From positions 310,001 through 374,000 of the forward strand of contig NZ_FSRG01000006.1 in NCBI RefSeq assembly GCF_900129975.1: a stretch of DNA of 64,000 nucleotides. The letters run 5' to 3'. Made by a program: the position numbers and the translations under genes. Of this stretch, positions 54,091-63,469 are shown piece by piece. This stretch comes from Halodesulfovibrio marinisediminis DSM 17456. GTDB taxonomy: Bacteria > Desulfobacterota > Desulfovibrionia > Desulfovibrionales > Desulfovibrionaceae. A model generated the notes under the pieces. That model searched no databases and had not been told where the DNA came from. It saw only the letters and a program-made list of their open reading frames with translations. The first letter of the stretch is position 1; every line of letters starts with the position of its first letter.

Positions 54091-54124
54091 AAAAGGATGG
54101 AGTGAAATCACTCCATCCTTTTTT
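54091..54124. terminator. bidirectional terminator between convergent genes
   Basis: AAAAGGATGGAGTGA pairs with TCACTCCATCCTTTT with an AA centre. It serves the transferase gene and the ABC transporter operon. Confidence 0.9.
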
Positions 54125-54157
54125 ATATTGCAGATTATAATCTCTTCCGAGTAGCAC

Positions 54158-55693
54158 TTATTCAGGTGTAACACCTGCCATCATAAGCCCGATTGCTTCA
54201 ACCTTCTTGGTATCCGATTTCGGGAACTGATCGATAATGCGTCCACGATACATTACTGCGATGCGGTCTGCGAGTTGCAATGCCTCGTTCAGCTCTGATG
54301 TAATGAGCAGAATACCGGCACGATTTCTAACTTCCAACAGACGCTGCCATACTTCCTCGGTTGCGGAAATATCGAGCCCCTGTGTCGGGTTTTCTGCAAC
54401 GATGATGTCAGGCTGACGGAAGAACTCTCGACCGATAACGAGCTTCTGCAGGTTACCGCCGGAAAGAGCTCGTGCGTCTGCATCGATGTGACCAGGCTGT
54501 ACGTTAAACTGCTCTACAATATCGATAGTTGTATCAACAGCTTTACAACGGTTCAGGAACGGTCCTGTTGTGAACGAGTGACGCGTTGTCAGCAGGAAGT
54601 TGTCTACAAGGTCAACATACTTACAGGTTGCGAGACCTTGGCGATCTTCCGGAATGTACGCGAGAGAGCGTCCTTTTCTTGGAGGACGCGGGTAGAAGTC
54701 GTGCCATTCAAGACCGAGGATTGCTACTTCGCCACGTACCGGCTTACGGAGACCACAGACGACTTCTACAAGCTCCTTCTGCCCGTTACCTGCAACACCG
54801 GCAATTGCGACAATCTCACCTTTCTTAACGGAAAGCATGATTTCTTCAAGGCCGTCGCCATCAAGCCCCTGGACATCCAAAACGGTGGAGCCAAGCTCAA
54901 CAGGCTTCGCATCAAGAGAAAGCTCAACGTCACGACCAACCATGCGGTTAGCAAGCACAGTTTCGTTCGGAACGTCGGATCCTTTAAATTCGTCTACAAT
55001 TTCACCCTTACGGAGAATTGCAATTTCGTCTGCTACTGCCATAACTTCTTTGAGTTTATGGGAAATAAAGACGAGAGATTTACCTTGGTCTGCCATGCGC
55101 CACATAGCTTCAAAAAGCTGCTCAGTCTCAGTCGGAGTAAGAACGGCTGTCGGTTCATCAAGAATCAGTACGCGGCTGTCGCGATACAACAGCTTGAGAA
55201 TTTCCACACGCTGCTTTTCCCCCATGGACAGGGAAGAAACAACGGCAGAAGGATCAATCGGCAGACCGTATTGCTCTGCCAGATCCGCAACTTCTTTTTC
55301 CTGCGCTTTCGGGCTGACAAGAAACGCTTTTTCCTGACCAAGCAGAACGTTCTGAGCAACCGTCATGGATTCTACCAGCATAAAATGCTGATACACCATA
55401 CCGATGCCTGCTTTAATCGCATCTTTCGGAGAGGTAAACATTGTGAGTTTGCCGTCTACCAGAATATCACCGGAAGTCTGCTGGAATCTGCCGGAGAGAA
55501 TGGACATAAGGGTAGATTTACCCGCGCCGTTCTCACCAAGCAATGCTTTAATCATACCCGGGCGAATATCGAGAGTGATTTCGTGGTTAGCACGCACCTT
55601 ACCAAAGTGTTTGCTAATTCTTTTCAGACGAACAAACGGTGCCTCACCTTCAAATGCGCCACGATTGGTTCGTTTATTGACGTATTCAGCCAC
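54158..55693 (-). CDS. nucleoside/sugar ABC transporter ATPase (two ABC domains)
   Basis: This 511-residue protein has two fused ATPase domains, as in the carbohydrate-uptake type 2 and BMP families. The first has Walker A ALLGENGAGKSTLMS (about 51), signature LSMGEKQRVEI (about 153) and Walker B VLILDEPTAVL. The second has a degenerate Walker A (GVAGNGQKELVE) and the signature LSGGNLQKLVIGRE. It starts with GTG at 55693 behind GGGAG and is coupled to the upstream permease gene (stop 3 bp away). It drives uptake by the two permeases and the BMP protein. Confidence 0.93.
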   Translation of the reverse strand: MAEYVNKRTNRGAFEGEAPFVRLKRISKHFGKVRANHEITLDIRPGMIKALLGENGAGKSTLMSILSGRFQQTSGDILVDGKLTMFTSPKDAIKAGIGMVYQHFMLVESMTVAQNVLLGQEKAFLVSPKAQEKEVADLAEQYGLPIDPSAVVSSLSMGEKQRVEILKLLYRDSRVLILDEPTAVLTPTETEQLFEAMWRMADQGKSLVFISHKLKEVMAVADEIAILRKGEIVDEFKGSDVPNETVLANRMVGRDVELSLDAKPVELGSTVLDVQGLDGDGLEEIMLSVKKGEIVAIAGVAGNGQKELVEVVCGLRKPVRGEVAILGLEWHDFYPRPPRKGRSLAYIPEDRQGLATCKYVDLVDNFLLTTRHSFTTGPFLNRCKAVDTTIDIVEQFNVQPGHIDADARALSGGNLQKLVIGREFFRQPDIIVAENPTQGLDISATEEVWQRLLEVRNRAGILLITSELNEALQLADRIAVMYRGRIIDQFPKSDTKKVEAIGLMMAGVTPE

Positions 55694-55695
55694 GG

Positions 55696-56616
55696 CTATT
55701 CTCCCGGCTCAATATTCACGCCGAGAGCAGCAGGAGCCTGACGTCCCTTGCCTCGCGCTGATGAAAATAGAAGAACAATAACTGTCAATGCGTATGGAAG
55801 CATAAGCAGCAGCGAAGACGGCAGTGTCGCACCAACGGCCTGCAAACGCATCTGGAATGCCATAATCCCACCAAATAGATACGCGCCGAACATTGCGCGT
55901 CCCGGACGCCAGAATGCAAAAATAACCAATGCTACCGCAATCCAGCCACGTCCTGCTGTCATATTGTTTGTCCACAAATGGGTGTAGGCAAGAGACAGAT
56001 ACGCACCGCCAAGGCCACACAGGACACCGCCAAAATAGATACCGGCCCAGCGCAGTTTTACAGGGTTAAGACCTGCGGCAAAACATGCGGCAGGGTTCTC
56101 ACCGGCTGCACCAAGAGCAAGCCCCCAGCGGGTTCTGGTCATAAAGAACCAGAACAAGAACGGCAGCAAGTAGGACAGATATACCAGCGCATCCTGCTTA
56201 AAGAAGATATCGCCAATTACAGGAACAGACGCCAGTACTGGAAAATCGAACGGTGAAAAGCCCGCTGCAGACATGCCCACGTATGCTGTGCCGAGGAAGT
56301 CTGCCAGACCGACACCAAGGATGGTAAGAGCAAGGCCGGATACAACCTGATTGCCTTGGAAAACAAGACAAACAATGGCATGTGCAAGCCCGAAGAATCC
56401 GGCAAGAATACCGGCACAGGCAAATGCGAGCCACGGGTTGCCGGTATAATGTGAAACTAAAAACGCAAAAAATGCGCCGAAGATCATCATACCTTCAACA
56501 CCAAGGTTCAACACGCCGGAACGCTCTGTCAGCATCTCACCGAGAGTTGCATACAGAATTGGAGTACCGGACTGAATAGTCGCAGCCAGAATAGGAATAA
56601 TAAGTTCTAAGCCCAC
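55696..56616 (-). CDS. BMP-type nucleoside ABC transporter permease (second subunit)
   Basis: The 306-residue membrane protein has about eight to ten helices. Recognisable stretches are GEMLTERSGVLNLGVEGMMI (about 26-45), GLALTILGVGLADFLGTAYVG (about 93-113) and AGRGWIAVALVIFAFWRPG (about 222-240). This is the BPD_transp_2 family. It starts with GTG and overlaps closely with neighbours in a tight operon. Confidence 0.92.
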   Translation of the reverse strand: MGLELIIPILAATIQSGTPILYATLGEMLTERSGVLNLGVEGMMIFGAFFAFLVSHYTGNPWLAFACAGILAGFFGLAHAIVCLVFQGNQVVSGLALTILGVGLADFLGTAYVGMSAAGFSPFDFPVLASVPVIGDIFFKQDALVYLSYLLPFLFWFFMTRTRWGLALGAAGENPAACFAAGLNPVKLRWAGIYFGGVLCGLGGAYLSLAYTHLWTNNMTAGRGWIAVALVIFAFWRPGRAMFGAYLFGGIMAFQMRLQAVGATLPSSLLLMLPYALTVIVLLFSSARGKGRQAPAALGVNIEPGE

Positions 56617-56618
56617 GA

Positions 56619-57680
56619 TTATCCTCGCTTGCTTCTCTGGAATGAGTACCAGTTAAAGAACTGCCCAGCCAACACGCTTAACAGAATAAGTCCCTGCATG
56701 ATGCCGGTAAATGAAGCTGGCACCTGCAATTCAAGCTGTAAGTTTTCTACACCTACACGCAGGCCCGCCAAAAGAATGGAGTACCCTGCAATGGAGGTAA
56801 TACGCAGACGTGCAAGCCATGCAACAACGATTGCGGTGAAACCGTAGCCCACCATAATCGTCGGCTGAAGACGGTTAAGCGTTGCAGATGTTTCAATCAG
56901 CCCTGCCCAGCCTGCCAGCGCGCCGCATATGCCCATTACCAGCACAACAAGAGCGCTGTATGGCATACGCGCATAACGGGCTGCACGAGGGTTCTCACCG
57001 CTAACCATGATTTCAAAGCCAAGGCGGGTATGTTTTAAAAATACGGTTAATGCAGCCGCAGCGCCCGCACAGACAAGAATGCCCCAATGGATTCGGCCAA
57101 AGAACTCGCCGATAATTGCTGTGTCAGGGAACATAATGGTCATCGGGAAGCCGAAACTTGCTGGATCCTTCCATGCGCCGTAGACAAGAAACTCTAAGAA
57201 CAGGATACCGATGTAGTTAAACATCAGAGTCGAAATAATTTCGTTGAGTCCCATCTTTTCACGCAGCAGAGCCGGAATAATCGCCCAGAGACCGCCAAGC
57301 ACTGCCGCAGCAAGGAACATAAGCGGCAACAGTGCCCACATAGGTGCATCCGGCATACTCAGCACAACCCAAGTTGCCCCGACAGCACCAAGAGCATACT
57401 GCCCTTCTGCGCCGATATTCCAAATCTGCATACGGAAGCAAACTGCAACCCCTAAGGAACAGAGGAAAATAGGGATAGCTTTGAGAACAGTATCCTCAAG
57501 TGCCCAGTCATGTGCAAAGGCTCCGTCCCATAACAGGTACATTGCTTCTAACGGTGGTTTTCCCTGAATAGCCAGCAACAGCCCGCTTACGCCAAGGGAG
57601 AATACCAACGCAACCAGAAAGATAAAAAAGGAGCCCCACTTAAGGGGCTCCTGACGTTTTTCAATAGTAAAACCTAGCAT
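56619..57680 (-). CDS. BMP-type nucleoside ABC transporter permease (first subunit)
   Basis: This 353-residue protein of the BPD_transp_2 family has a longer N-terminus than its partner. Typical stretches are WNIGAEGQYALGAVGATWVV (about 87-106), KMGLNEIISTLMFNYIGILF (about 142-161) and VSGENPRAARYARMPY (about 231-246). It forms the membrane channel with the second permease. It begins 30 bp after the binding-protein gene. Confidence 0.92.
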   Translation of the reverse strand: MLGFTIEKRQEPLKWGSFFIFLVALVFSLGVSGLLLAIQGKPPLEAMYLLWDGAFAHDWALEDTVLKAIPIFLCSLGVAVCFRMQIWNIGAEGQYALGAVGATWVVLSMPDAPMWALLPLMFLAAAVLGGLWAIIPALLREKMGLNEIISTLMFNYIGILFLEFLVYGAWKDPASFGFPMTIMFPDTAIIGEFFGRIHWGILVCAGAAAALTVFLKHTRLGFEIMVSGENPRAARYARMPYSALVVLVMGICGALAGWAGLIETSATLNRLQPTIMVGYGFTAIVVAWLARLRITSIAGYSILLAGLRVGVENLQLELQVPASFTGIMQGLILLSVLAGQFFNWYSFQRSKRG

Positions 57681-57710
57681 AAGCTAAGATACTCCAGATT
57701 AGCCCAACGG

Positions 57711-58781
57711 CTACTGGTTAGAGCCCTCAACGCCTTCAACAAACCAATCCATACCAGTAAGCATTGCGTCGGAAGCTACTTCACCTTTTGCAACACGGAT
57801 AGTACCAGACTGATCTTTGATAGGGCCTGCAAACACCTTGAATGTACCGTTTTTGATTTCCGCTTTGCGAGCGTTAACCATAGCCTGTACATCCTGTGGA
57901 ACCATATCACCGAATGGTGCGAGATCAACTACACCTTCGGAGAGACCCCACCAGTAGTTGTCAGCTTTCCATTCACCTTTCTGAACTTTTTCAATAACTA
58001 CAGGGTAGAATGCACTCCAGTTCCATACTACAGAAGTAAGGTGTGCTTTTGGCGCAAACTCAGACATGTCAGAGTTATAACCGATGGAGTAGATGCCAGC
58101 TTCCTGTGCTGCTTCCTGAGGACCAGGGGAATCCTGATGCTGAGCAATAACGTCGGAACCGATGTCGATAAGAGACTTAGCAGCTTCTTTCTCGGTTGCT
58201 GGGTCGTACCAGGTTTTAGTCCATACTACGTGTACTTTTGCATTTGGGTTCACAGCACGAACACCAAGAGTAAATGCGTTAATGCCGCGTTTTACTTCTG
58301 GAATCGGGAACGCGCCAACGTAGCCGATGATGTTGGATTTGGTCATGGAACCAGCTACAAGACCTGCGAGGTAACGGGACTGGTAAATACGACCAAAGTA
58401 TGCAGACATGTTCGGTGCGGTTTTGTAACCGGAACAATGCATAAATGTGATATTAGGAAATTTCTTTGCGACCTTGAGCATTGGGTCCATGTAACCAAAG
58501 CTGGTACCGAAAATTACATCATACCCTTTACGAGCCATGTTGTTGATAACACGGGTTGCATCAGCACCTTCAGGTACGGATTCAACATAAAAAGTTTTTA
58601 CGCCGTCCATTTTAGCAACAGCCTGACGACCAAGGTCGTGAGCGTAAGAGTAACCAGCGTCACCGATCGGAGATACGTACACGAAGCCAACTTTCAAATC
58701 TTTCGCCTGTGCTACAGTTGCACCGAAACCGGCAACAACAACCATAGCTGCAAGCATTGCAATACCTACTAATTTACGCAT
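57711..58781 (-). CDS. BMP-family substrate-binding protein of the nucleoside ABC transporter
   Basis: This 356-residue protein has a signal peptide ending VAQA (cleavage near residue 26). The mature part begins DLKVGFVYVSPIGDAGYSYAH, the BMP/PnrA ligand-site segment, and continues with DVIFGTSFGYMDPM, NIIGYVGAFPIPEVKRGINA and DVIAQHQDSPGPQEAAQE. BMP proteins bind purine nucleosides. No lipobox is visible, so it is probably soluble in the periplasm. The neighbouring gpt gene supports purine uptake. Confidence 0.93.
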   Translation of the reverse strand: MRKLVGIAMLAAMVVVAGFGATVAQAKDLKVGFVYVSPIGDAGYSYAHDLGRQAVAKMDGVKTFYVESVPEGADATRVINNMARKGYDVIFGTSFGYMDPMLKVAKKFPNITFMHCSGYKTAPNMSAYFGRIYQSRYLAGLVAGSMTKSNIIGYVGAFPIPEVKRGINAFTLGVRAVNPNAKVHVVWTKTWYDPATEKEAAKSLIDIGSDVIAQHQDSPGPQEAAQEAGIYSIGYNSDMSEFAPKAHLTSVVWNWSAFYPVVIEKVQKGEWKADNYWWGLSEGVVDLAPFGDMVPQDVQAMVNARKAEIKNGTFKVFAGPIKDQSGTIRVAKGEVASDAMLTGMDWFVEGVEGSNQ

Positions 58782-58858
58782 TGTTTCCTCCCATGAAACA
58801 TCAATCCCGAATGGTAAAATGGAGTTGCAGAATCCCCTGCAACAACCAGAACAACAAC

Positions 58859-59350
58859 CTATTTATTATCACTTACCCGCTTAGCGAGTGGCTCTGTAAA
58901 CTGCACCTCAGAATCCCAAGGGAATAAGATCCAGGTATCCTGAGAGTATTCTCTGATGTATGTGTCAACAAGCGGCTTGCCTTCCGGCTTTGCATACAAG
59001 GTTGCAAAGTGGGCTTTAGGCAGCATGTCACGCACAACTCGTGCTGTTCCGCCAGTGTCCACCAGATCGTCAATAATCAGCCAGCCTTCGCCGTCTCCAT
59101 CAACGTCCTTCAGGATATTCATCTCACCCTGATTTTTCCAGCTGTAGCTGTTGAGACAGATGGTTTCGATCTGGTAAATTTCCATTTCCCTTGCAAGGAT
59201 AGCAGCCGGAACCAAGCCTCCACGCGTAACAGCGTAAATGCCCTTCCAGTCACCTTTTTTCAATAAATCCCAAGCAAGCTGCTTGGCATCCCGTTGCAAC
59301 AACTCCCAAGATACAGGAGTAACTTTAGAATAACGGTTGGAGTCAGACAC
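58859..59350 (-). CDS. gpt: xanthine-guanine phosphoribosyltransferase
   Basis: This 163-residue protein is very close in plan to E. coli Gpt. YAVTRGGLVPAAILARE (about 39-55) is followed by the PRPP-binding motif GWLIIDDLVDTGGTARVVRD (about 89-108), then FATLYAKPEGKPLVDTY and DTWILFPWD. It converts xanthine and guanine with PRPP into XMP and GMP. It starts with GTG and heads the purine ABC transporter genes, so import and salvage are probably coordinated. Confidence 0.92.
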   Translation of the reverse strand: MSDSNRYSKVTPVSWELLQRDAKQLAWDLLKKGDWKGIYAVTRGGLVPAAILAREMEIYQIETICLNSYSWKNQGEMNILKDVDGDGEGWLIIDDLVDTGGTARVVRDMLPKAHFATLYAKPEGKPLVDTYIREYSQDTWILFPWDSEVQFTEPLAKRVSDNK

Positions 59351-59407
59351 TGTAGTAATCCAATATGTATTTAAAGTGGAAGTATTTCGGTAACATATTT
59401 TTTCTGA

Positions 59408-59440
59408 AAGGAAAGAGGATGTATGAGTCCTCTCTCCTTC
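59408..59440 (-). terminator. hairpin between the RNA methyltransferase and gpt genes
   Basis: On the minus strand GGAGAGAGGA pairs with TCCTCTTTCC and is followed by TTTCAG. It is probably the terminator of the methyltransferase gene, though the T-run is short. Confidence 0.5.
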
Positions 59441-59463
59441 CAGACATACAACCTAATGCATAA

Positions 59464-60639
59464 TTAGCTAAGCTTATTTGCCTTTTTGGAACCAGAGTAC
59501 AACTGGTAACCCAGCAGCTTACATTCAATCTTTGCACTAAAGAATGTAAGACGCTTAAAGGTGCGTAAGCCAACCTGTTTTGCTAAGTCCAAGTTACCTG
59601 TAAAAATAAACCCGTTGTAGCCCTGACACTTCTTCTTAAAGAAGTCGCCAATTGCCTGATACACTTCGCCAAGGAAGCGAACATCACCAAGGCGTTCGCC
59701 GTATTCAGGGTTCATAATTACAATTCCGCCGCCTTCGGGAACTTCTGTCTCACGGAAATCGCACACATCAAATTCGATGTAGCGGTCAACTCCCGCAGCA
59801 GCAGCGTTCTTTTTAGCAGCTTCAATAGCTTCTGCACTCTTATCTGTTGCGATAATTCTGAAATTCAGTTCGCCGTTTTCAGCAGCTTCAGCTTCGTCGA
59901 GAAGCTTGTCCCAGCGAGCCTGATCATAATCTGGAAGGTGCATAAAACCGTAGTTTTCACGCATAAGCCCCGGCGCGCTGTTTAGCCCGATAAGTGCAGC
60001 CTCGATAGCAAGAGTACCACTACCACACATCGGGTTTACTACATTGCTCTTAGCATCCCAGCCACTGGCAAGCAGAGCTGCTGCGCCAAGAGGTTCGGAC
60101 ATTGGAGCTTTCCAAGGAAGTTTACGGTAACCGCGACGGTTAAGAGGTTCGCCGGAAGTATCAAGATACAGTTTACACCGGTTCTGAACCCAATGCAGAA
60201 ACAAGACTGTACCTGTCTGCTCAGGACCGGAATCCGGCCTGCGACCATGCTTATCGCGCATGAAGTCACAAATAGCATCTTTTACGCGAACGTTGGCATA
60301 ACGAGTATCACGAATGGAGTCGTTCTGCACAAAAGAAGAGATAGAAAGGTAGCCGTCGGGCGCAATGATTTCGTCCCAGTCGATGTATTCACGAATGTAC
60401 TTATATACATCGTCGGCATTGTATGCCCTGAAAGATGCAAGCTGAAACTGAACACGGTGCGCAGTGCGCAAGTGCAGGTTCAAACGCATACAGCCTGCCA
60501 TAGTTGTGTATGTCTCAACAGCAGCAGTATGTTCTTTTTTTACAGGGAAGTTAAGTTGTTTAATTTCTTCAGCCAAAATAGGTGCAGCCCCACGTGGGCA
60601 TGTAATAAGCACCTCTGACTTGCGGTTAAAAATACTCAT
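59464..60639 (-). CDS. THUMP-domain class I RNA methyltransferase (RlmL/YpsC type)
   Basis: This 391-residue protein has an N-terminal THUMP region (about 50-165) and a UPF0020 methyltransferase domain. The SAM-binding motif is VVNPMCGSGTLAIEAALIG (about 200-218), and the catalytic motif is IVIMNPEYGERLG (about 308-320), where the N-P-P/E-Y-G pattern binds the target guanine. Such enzymes make m2G in 23S rRNA. It is a single gene. Confidence 0.9.
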   Translation of the reverse strand: MSIFNRKSEVLITCPRGAAPILAEEIKQLNFPVKKEHTAAVETYTTMAGCMRLNLHLRTAHRVQFQLASFRAYNADDVYKYIREYIDWDEIIAPDGYLSISSFVQNDSIRDTRYANVRVKDAICDFMRDKHGRRPDSGPEQTGTVLFLHWVQNRCKLYLDTSGEPLNRRGYRKLPWKAPMSEPLGAAALLASGWDAKSNVVNPMCGSGTLAIEAALIGLNSAPGLMRENYGFMHLPDYDQARWDKLLDEAEAAENGELNFRIIATDKSAEAIEAAKKNAAAAGVDRYIEFDVCDFRETEVPEGGGIVIMNPEYGERLGDVRFLGEVYQAIGDFFKKKCQGYNGFIFTGNLDLAKQVGLRTFKRLTFFSAKIECKLLGYQLYSGSKKANKLS

Positions 60640-61260
60640 GATTCTCCTGCACTCTTCGTGCAGCTACAAATAAAAAATCCGGCAAAATTACACGTTCCGT
60701 CCGCATAATATTACCAGACAAAAACAAGGCTTGCGCCCTGCACCCTTTCAATTACCCCGCAAGAAAGCATCGCTGGCTTCAGCCAACTAAAAGCTTTTTG
60801 TACGAAGTTGATCTTACTCATTGATTTTCCGATATTTTTTATGAAAAAATCAGTATCAGTTCTTAAGATGGAACACGATATATATGAGTCGTGAGCAAGA
60901 TGCAAACTCCCACAACCTGAGACACATTTTGCGTCTCAACGTGTATCAATTCTCGAAAAAACTGTATCAACCACCTCCTATTTTTTTTCTTTCTATAAAA
61001 CATCGCCCTACAGCCACAGTCCTAGAGTTGCCTGTTTTTCCAGATACGTTTAAGAGAAAGACACTATTTCAACAATCGGGCACACGCTTCAGCCACCATC
61101 AAACAGTCTAGACGCTATCACCATAAGGCCTGCTGCAAAAACACTTTTCACGCAGCACAACGTACCAGCTAACCTGTCGCCTTCTATCTTAGCCTTGCTT
61201 ACAGATTGTATCATTACATATGGCAACGCCCGATTGAATACACATTCAAGACACTACAGA
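60640..61260. other. intergenic region
   Basis: About 620 bp between divergent genes. Short frames exist (for example 60884-61111) but have no ribosome site and low-quality composition. An upstream in-frame extension of the next gene to a TTG at 61195 was not accepted. Confidence 0.4.
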
Positions 61261-62508
61261 ATGCATACTATGACGACAACCACACTATCCATACTTGTTT
61301 CAAGCATCAGCTCAACCGAAGCTGTTGCCCTGACTCTTGCCTCATTCACGAATCTGCCGAAAGACCTCGAATGCGAAATTCTCATCACTGCTGACAGTGA
61401 AGCAACTCCTGCCATCTCAGCGCTTATTGAAGAAGTAGCACCGTTGCTTCCAGTACGCCCTGCTGCGCTCGAACTCACTGCGCCTATCAGCAGAGCACGC
61501 GCATTCAACCTTGCTGCAGACAACGCAAAAGGCGGTTATCTGCTTTTCCTCGAAGCAGGAACACAAATTACAGCAGAAAGCATCAGCCCGCTGCTTCAAC
61601 ATCTCTCAGACAATTCGTCCACCGGCATTGCAGCACCACTGCTCATTTGCCCTCAGTCCGGACGAGTACAAAACTGCGGAACAACTTTTACTCCATCTCT
61701 ACGACCACAGCCACTTTTTGCATCATTCCCTGCAACGCACCCAGCCGTAACCAAACAACGCTCATTCCAAGCGGTACCTGTAAACGGCATGTTCATGCGT
61801 GCAGAAACCTTCAAAGAGATCGGTCAATTCGACACCAAGTACAAAACCGGTATGGAAGTACTCGATCTCTGCTGTGCAGTACGCAACAACGAACAGACCA
61901 TTGAACTCATCCCGCAGTCCACGCTGCTGGAGCCAGATAAAAACGAGTCCATTCTTGAAGATGATCTCAGCATAGACACAATGCGCCTGAATGACCGCTG
62001 CAAAGGCTGTTTCGGGCCCGACAAGCACCTCATTGCAAAAAAAGAAGGCTACGTTTTCACAATTTCACCGTGGCTGGAAAGCTACATGACTCTTACACCA
62101 GAACGAGAGCAGGAACTGAACGAACAGATGATGCAGTCACCAGACCCGTCAACCTGTCTGGCGCTCATCATTGAGGAACCTCTCTGGCAAACAGGGTATG
62201 TACAGCTCGCAGCCTACCTCGAATCGACAGGTAAATTTGAAGAAGCATGCGGCATCAGGCTGCTGCAAACGTTCTTCTTCCCGATGCTGCCGCTTTACCG
62301 CAAGCTTGCAGCCGTGGCAGAAGCCGCACAGAATGAGAGTCTGCTTCAGATGGCGAACGACAAGCTCGGGCATATCGACAACCAGCTTGAAGATATCAGC
62401 GCACTTACCAAAAAAGCAGCAGGACTCGCCAACTGGGCACGCAAAGCCAAAGAAAAAGAGCTTCAAGAGCTCTACGAAGGTTGGCTTAAGGACTTAGGAC
62501 TGCTCTAA
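61261..62508 (+). CDS. glycosyltransferase family 2-like protein
   Basis: The protein has about 415 residues (ATG 61261; ATG 61270 is also possible and neither has a clear ribosome site). The N-terminal half resembles a GT-A fold: TLSILVSSISSTEAVALTLASF with a later ISRARAFNLAADNAKGGYLLFLEAG, where family 2 enzymes have their N-x-G...A-x-G-x-Y-L-x-F-x-D-x-D. The DxD acid pair is replaced by LEAG, so catalysis is doubtful. VNGMFMRAETFKEIGQFDTKY (about 175-195) matches the second family block. The C-terminal 150 residues are helical and TPR-like. It could be an inactive or unusual transferase. Confidence 0.65.
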   Translation: MHTMTTTTLSILVSSISSTEAVALTLASFTNLPKDLECEILITADSEATPAISALIEEVAPLLPVRPAALELTAPISRARAFNLAADNAKGGYLLFLEAGTQITAESISPLLQHLSDNSSTGIAAPLLICPQSGRVQNCGTTFTPSLRPQPLFASFPATHPAVTKQRSFQAVPVNGMFMRAETFKEIGQFDTKYKTGMEVLDLCCAVRNNEQTIELIPQSTLLEPDKNESILEDDLSIDTMRLNDRCKGCFGPDKHLIAKKEGYVFTISPWLESYMTLTPEREQELNEQMMQSPDPSTCLALIIEEPLWQTGYVQLAAYLESTGKFEEACGIRLLQTFFFPMLPLYRKLAAVAEAAQNESLLQMANDKLGHIDNQLEDISALTKKAAGLANWARKAKEKELQELYEGWLKDLGLL

Positions 62509-62554
62509 CCACTAGCTTTATTTTTATTTTTGCCTTCAGCGACACTGCGGGGCT

Positions 62555-62675
62555 TGCCTCCGGCGGCCAGAGAACCTTTTTGAAAAAAGGCTTCTCTGGA
62601 CTCTCCAAAAACTTTCACTTGCGAAAACAGCCCGTTATTTACAAAACCTCGCGGCTTATACACCACGACCTTTCA
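62555..62675 (+). repeat. dispersed intergenic repeat, second copy
   Basis: It shares with 38912-39030 the hairpin CCAGAGAACCTTTTT with AAAAAAGGCTTCTCTGG (62567-62599), then ACTCTCC, and CCTCGCGGCTTATACACCAC further on. The two copies are about 120 bp long and in the same orientation. Confidence 0.8.
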
Positions 62676-62684
62676 CGAAACAAA

Positions 62685-62720
62685 AAAAGGGCTGTCCTAT
62701 CAAAATAGGACAGCCCTTTT
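62685..62720. terminator. rho-independent terminator
   Basis: AAAAGGGCTGTCCTAT and ATAGGACAGCCCTTTT form a 16-bp perfect stem around CAAA. It can work in both directions. Confidence 0.9.
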
Positions 62721-62804
62721 ATATTTTTACGAAAGGTAGTAGAGCGTAAGCCGCAAATTACACAAGCAACGTGCTTAGCTCGCTATTAAAAGTTTCTGGA
62801 AATT

Positions 62805-62834
62805 CTTAAGAACCTCTTGCAAGAGGTTCTTAAG
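62805..62834. repeat. perfect 30-bp palindrome
   Basis: CTTAAGAACCTCTTG is followed directly by its reverse complement CAAGAGGTTCTTAAG with no spacer. It lies 45 bp past the stop of the methyltransferase gene on the minus strand. It may be that gene's terminator stem, although no good T-run follows. Confidence 0.85.
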
Positions 62835-62878
62835 CCGCCGGAGCCTAAACAACGTACTCACCGGAGGCTAAACAAAAG

Positions 62879-63469
62879 CTATCGCTCGAGCCAATCTTCA
62901 AGAACAGCTTTGTACTCTTCTTCAGTGTAGGTTGGCTGATCATACTTACCGGAAAGCTGACGCTGACGGGAAGCCTCAGAGAGGATTACAGCTGCTGCTA
63001 CGGATACGTTGAAACTCTGAATCATACCGAACATCGGGATGTAAACTTCACCGTCTGCAACTTCTACAAGCTCAGGATCGGTTCCGCGATGCTCATTACC
63101 CATGATAATTGCAGTTGGCTCAGAGAGGTCGTAGTCACGAAGCGGCTTTGCGTTCGGGGAGCAGCTTGTAGCGAGAACTTTCATGCCTTGGGCACGCAGG
63201 GACTTCATAAGATCGTCAGTGTTGTCGTGACGTTCTGTATCTACCCATTTACGTGCAGACGCAGAAGATTTGTTCCCGAGTTTCGGGAATGGGGTATCTG
63301 TGTAGTAAAGGTGAACTTTTGGTACCCCAAATGCGTCACAGCTACGCAAGATAGCGGAAACGTTATGTGGATCGTGTACGTTCGCCATTACAAGAGTCAG
63401 ATCTTTCTGACGAAGTTTTAACACTCGTTCGAGTTTAGCAGTTCTTTCTGGAGTTCTTTCTTTTGTCAT
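62879..63469 (-). CDS. trmH: TrmH-family (SpoU) RNA 2'-O-ribose methyltransferase
   Basis: This 196-residue protein starts at ATG 63469 (MTKERTPERTAKLERVLKLR), where TrmH proteins normally begin; the frame is open further upstream but that extension is unlike the family. The three SpoU motifs are visible: VMANVHDPHNVSAILRSCDAFG (Asn and Arg), AIIMGNEHRGTDPELV and VYIPMFGMIQSFNVSVAAAVIL. It methylates the 2'-O of a tRNA guanosine, probably G18, using a knotted SAM site. Confidence 0.9.
   Translation of the reverse strand: MTKERTPERTAKLERVLKLRQKDLTLVMANVHDPHNVSAILRSCDAFGVPKVHLYYTDTPFPKLGNKSSASARKWVDTERHDNTDDLMKSLRAQGMKVLATSCSPNAKPLRDYDLSEPTAIIMGNEHRGTDPELVEVADGEVYIPMFGMIQSFNVSVAAAVILSEASRQRQLSGKYDQPTYTEEEYKAVLEDWLER

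Noticed and set aside
54488-55741. Long open frame antisense to the ABC ATPase gene (417 codons)
   Set aside because: Shadow of a well-conserved two-domain ATPase; no ribosome site and unnatural composition.
58041-58772. Open frame antisense to the BMP binding protein
   Set aside because: Same reason: mirror frame of a conserved gene.
59351-59463. Purine riboswitch before gpt
   Set aside because: The leader is about 110 bp and contains mainly the terminator-like hairpin of the neighbouring gene; no aptamer-like three-way junction could be drawn.
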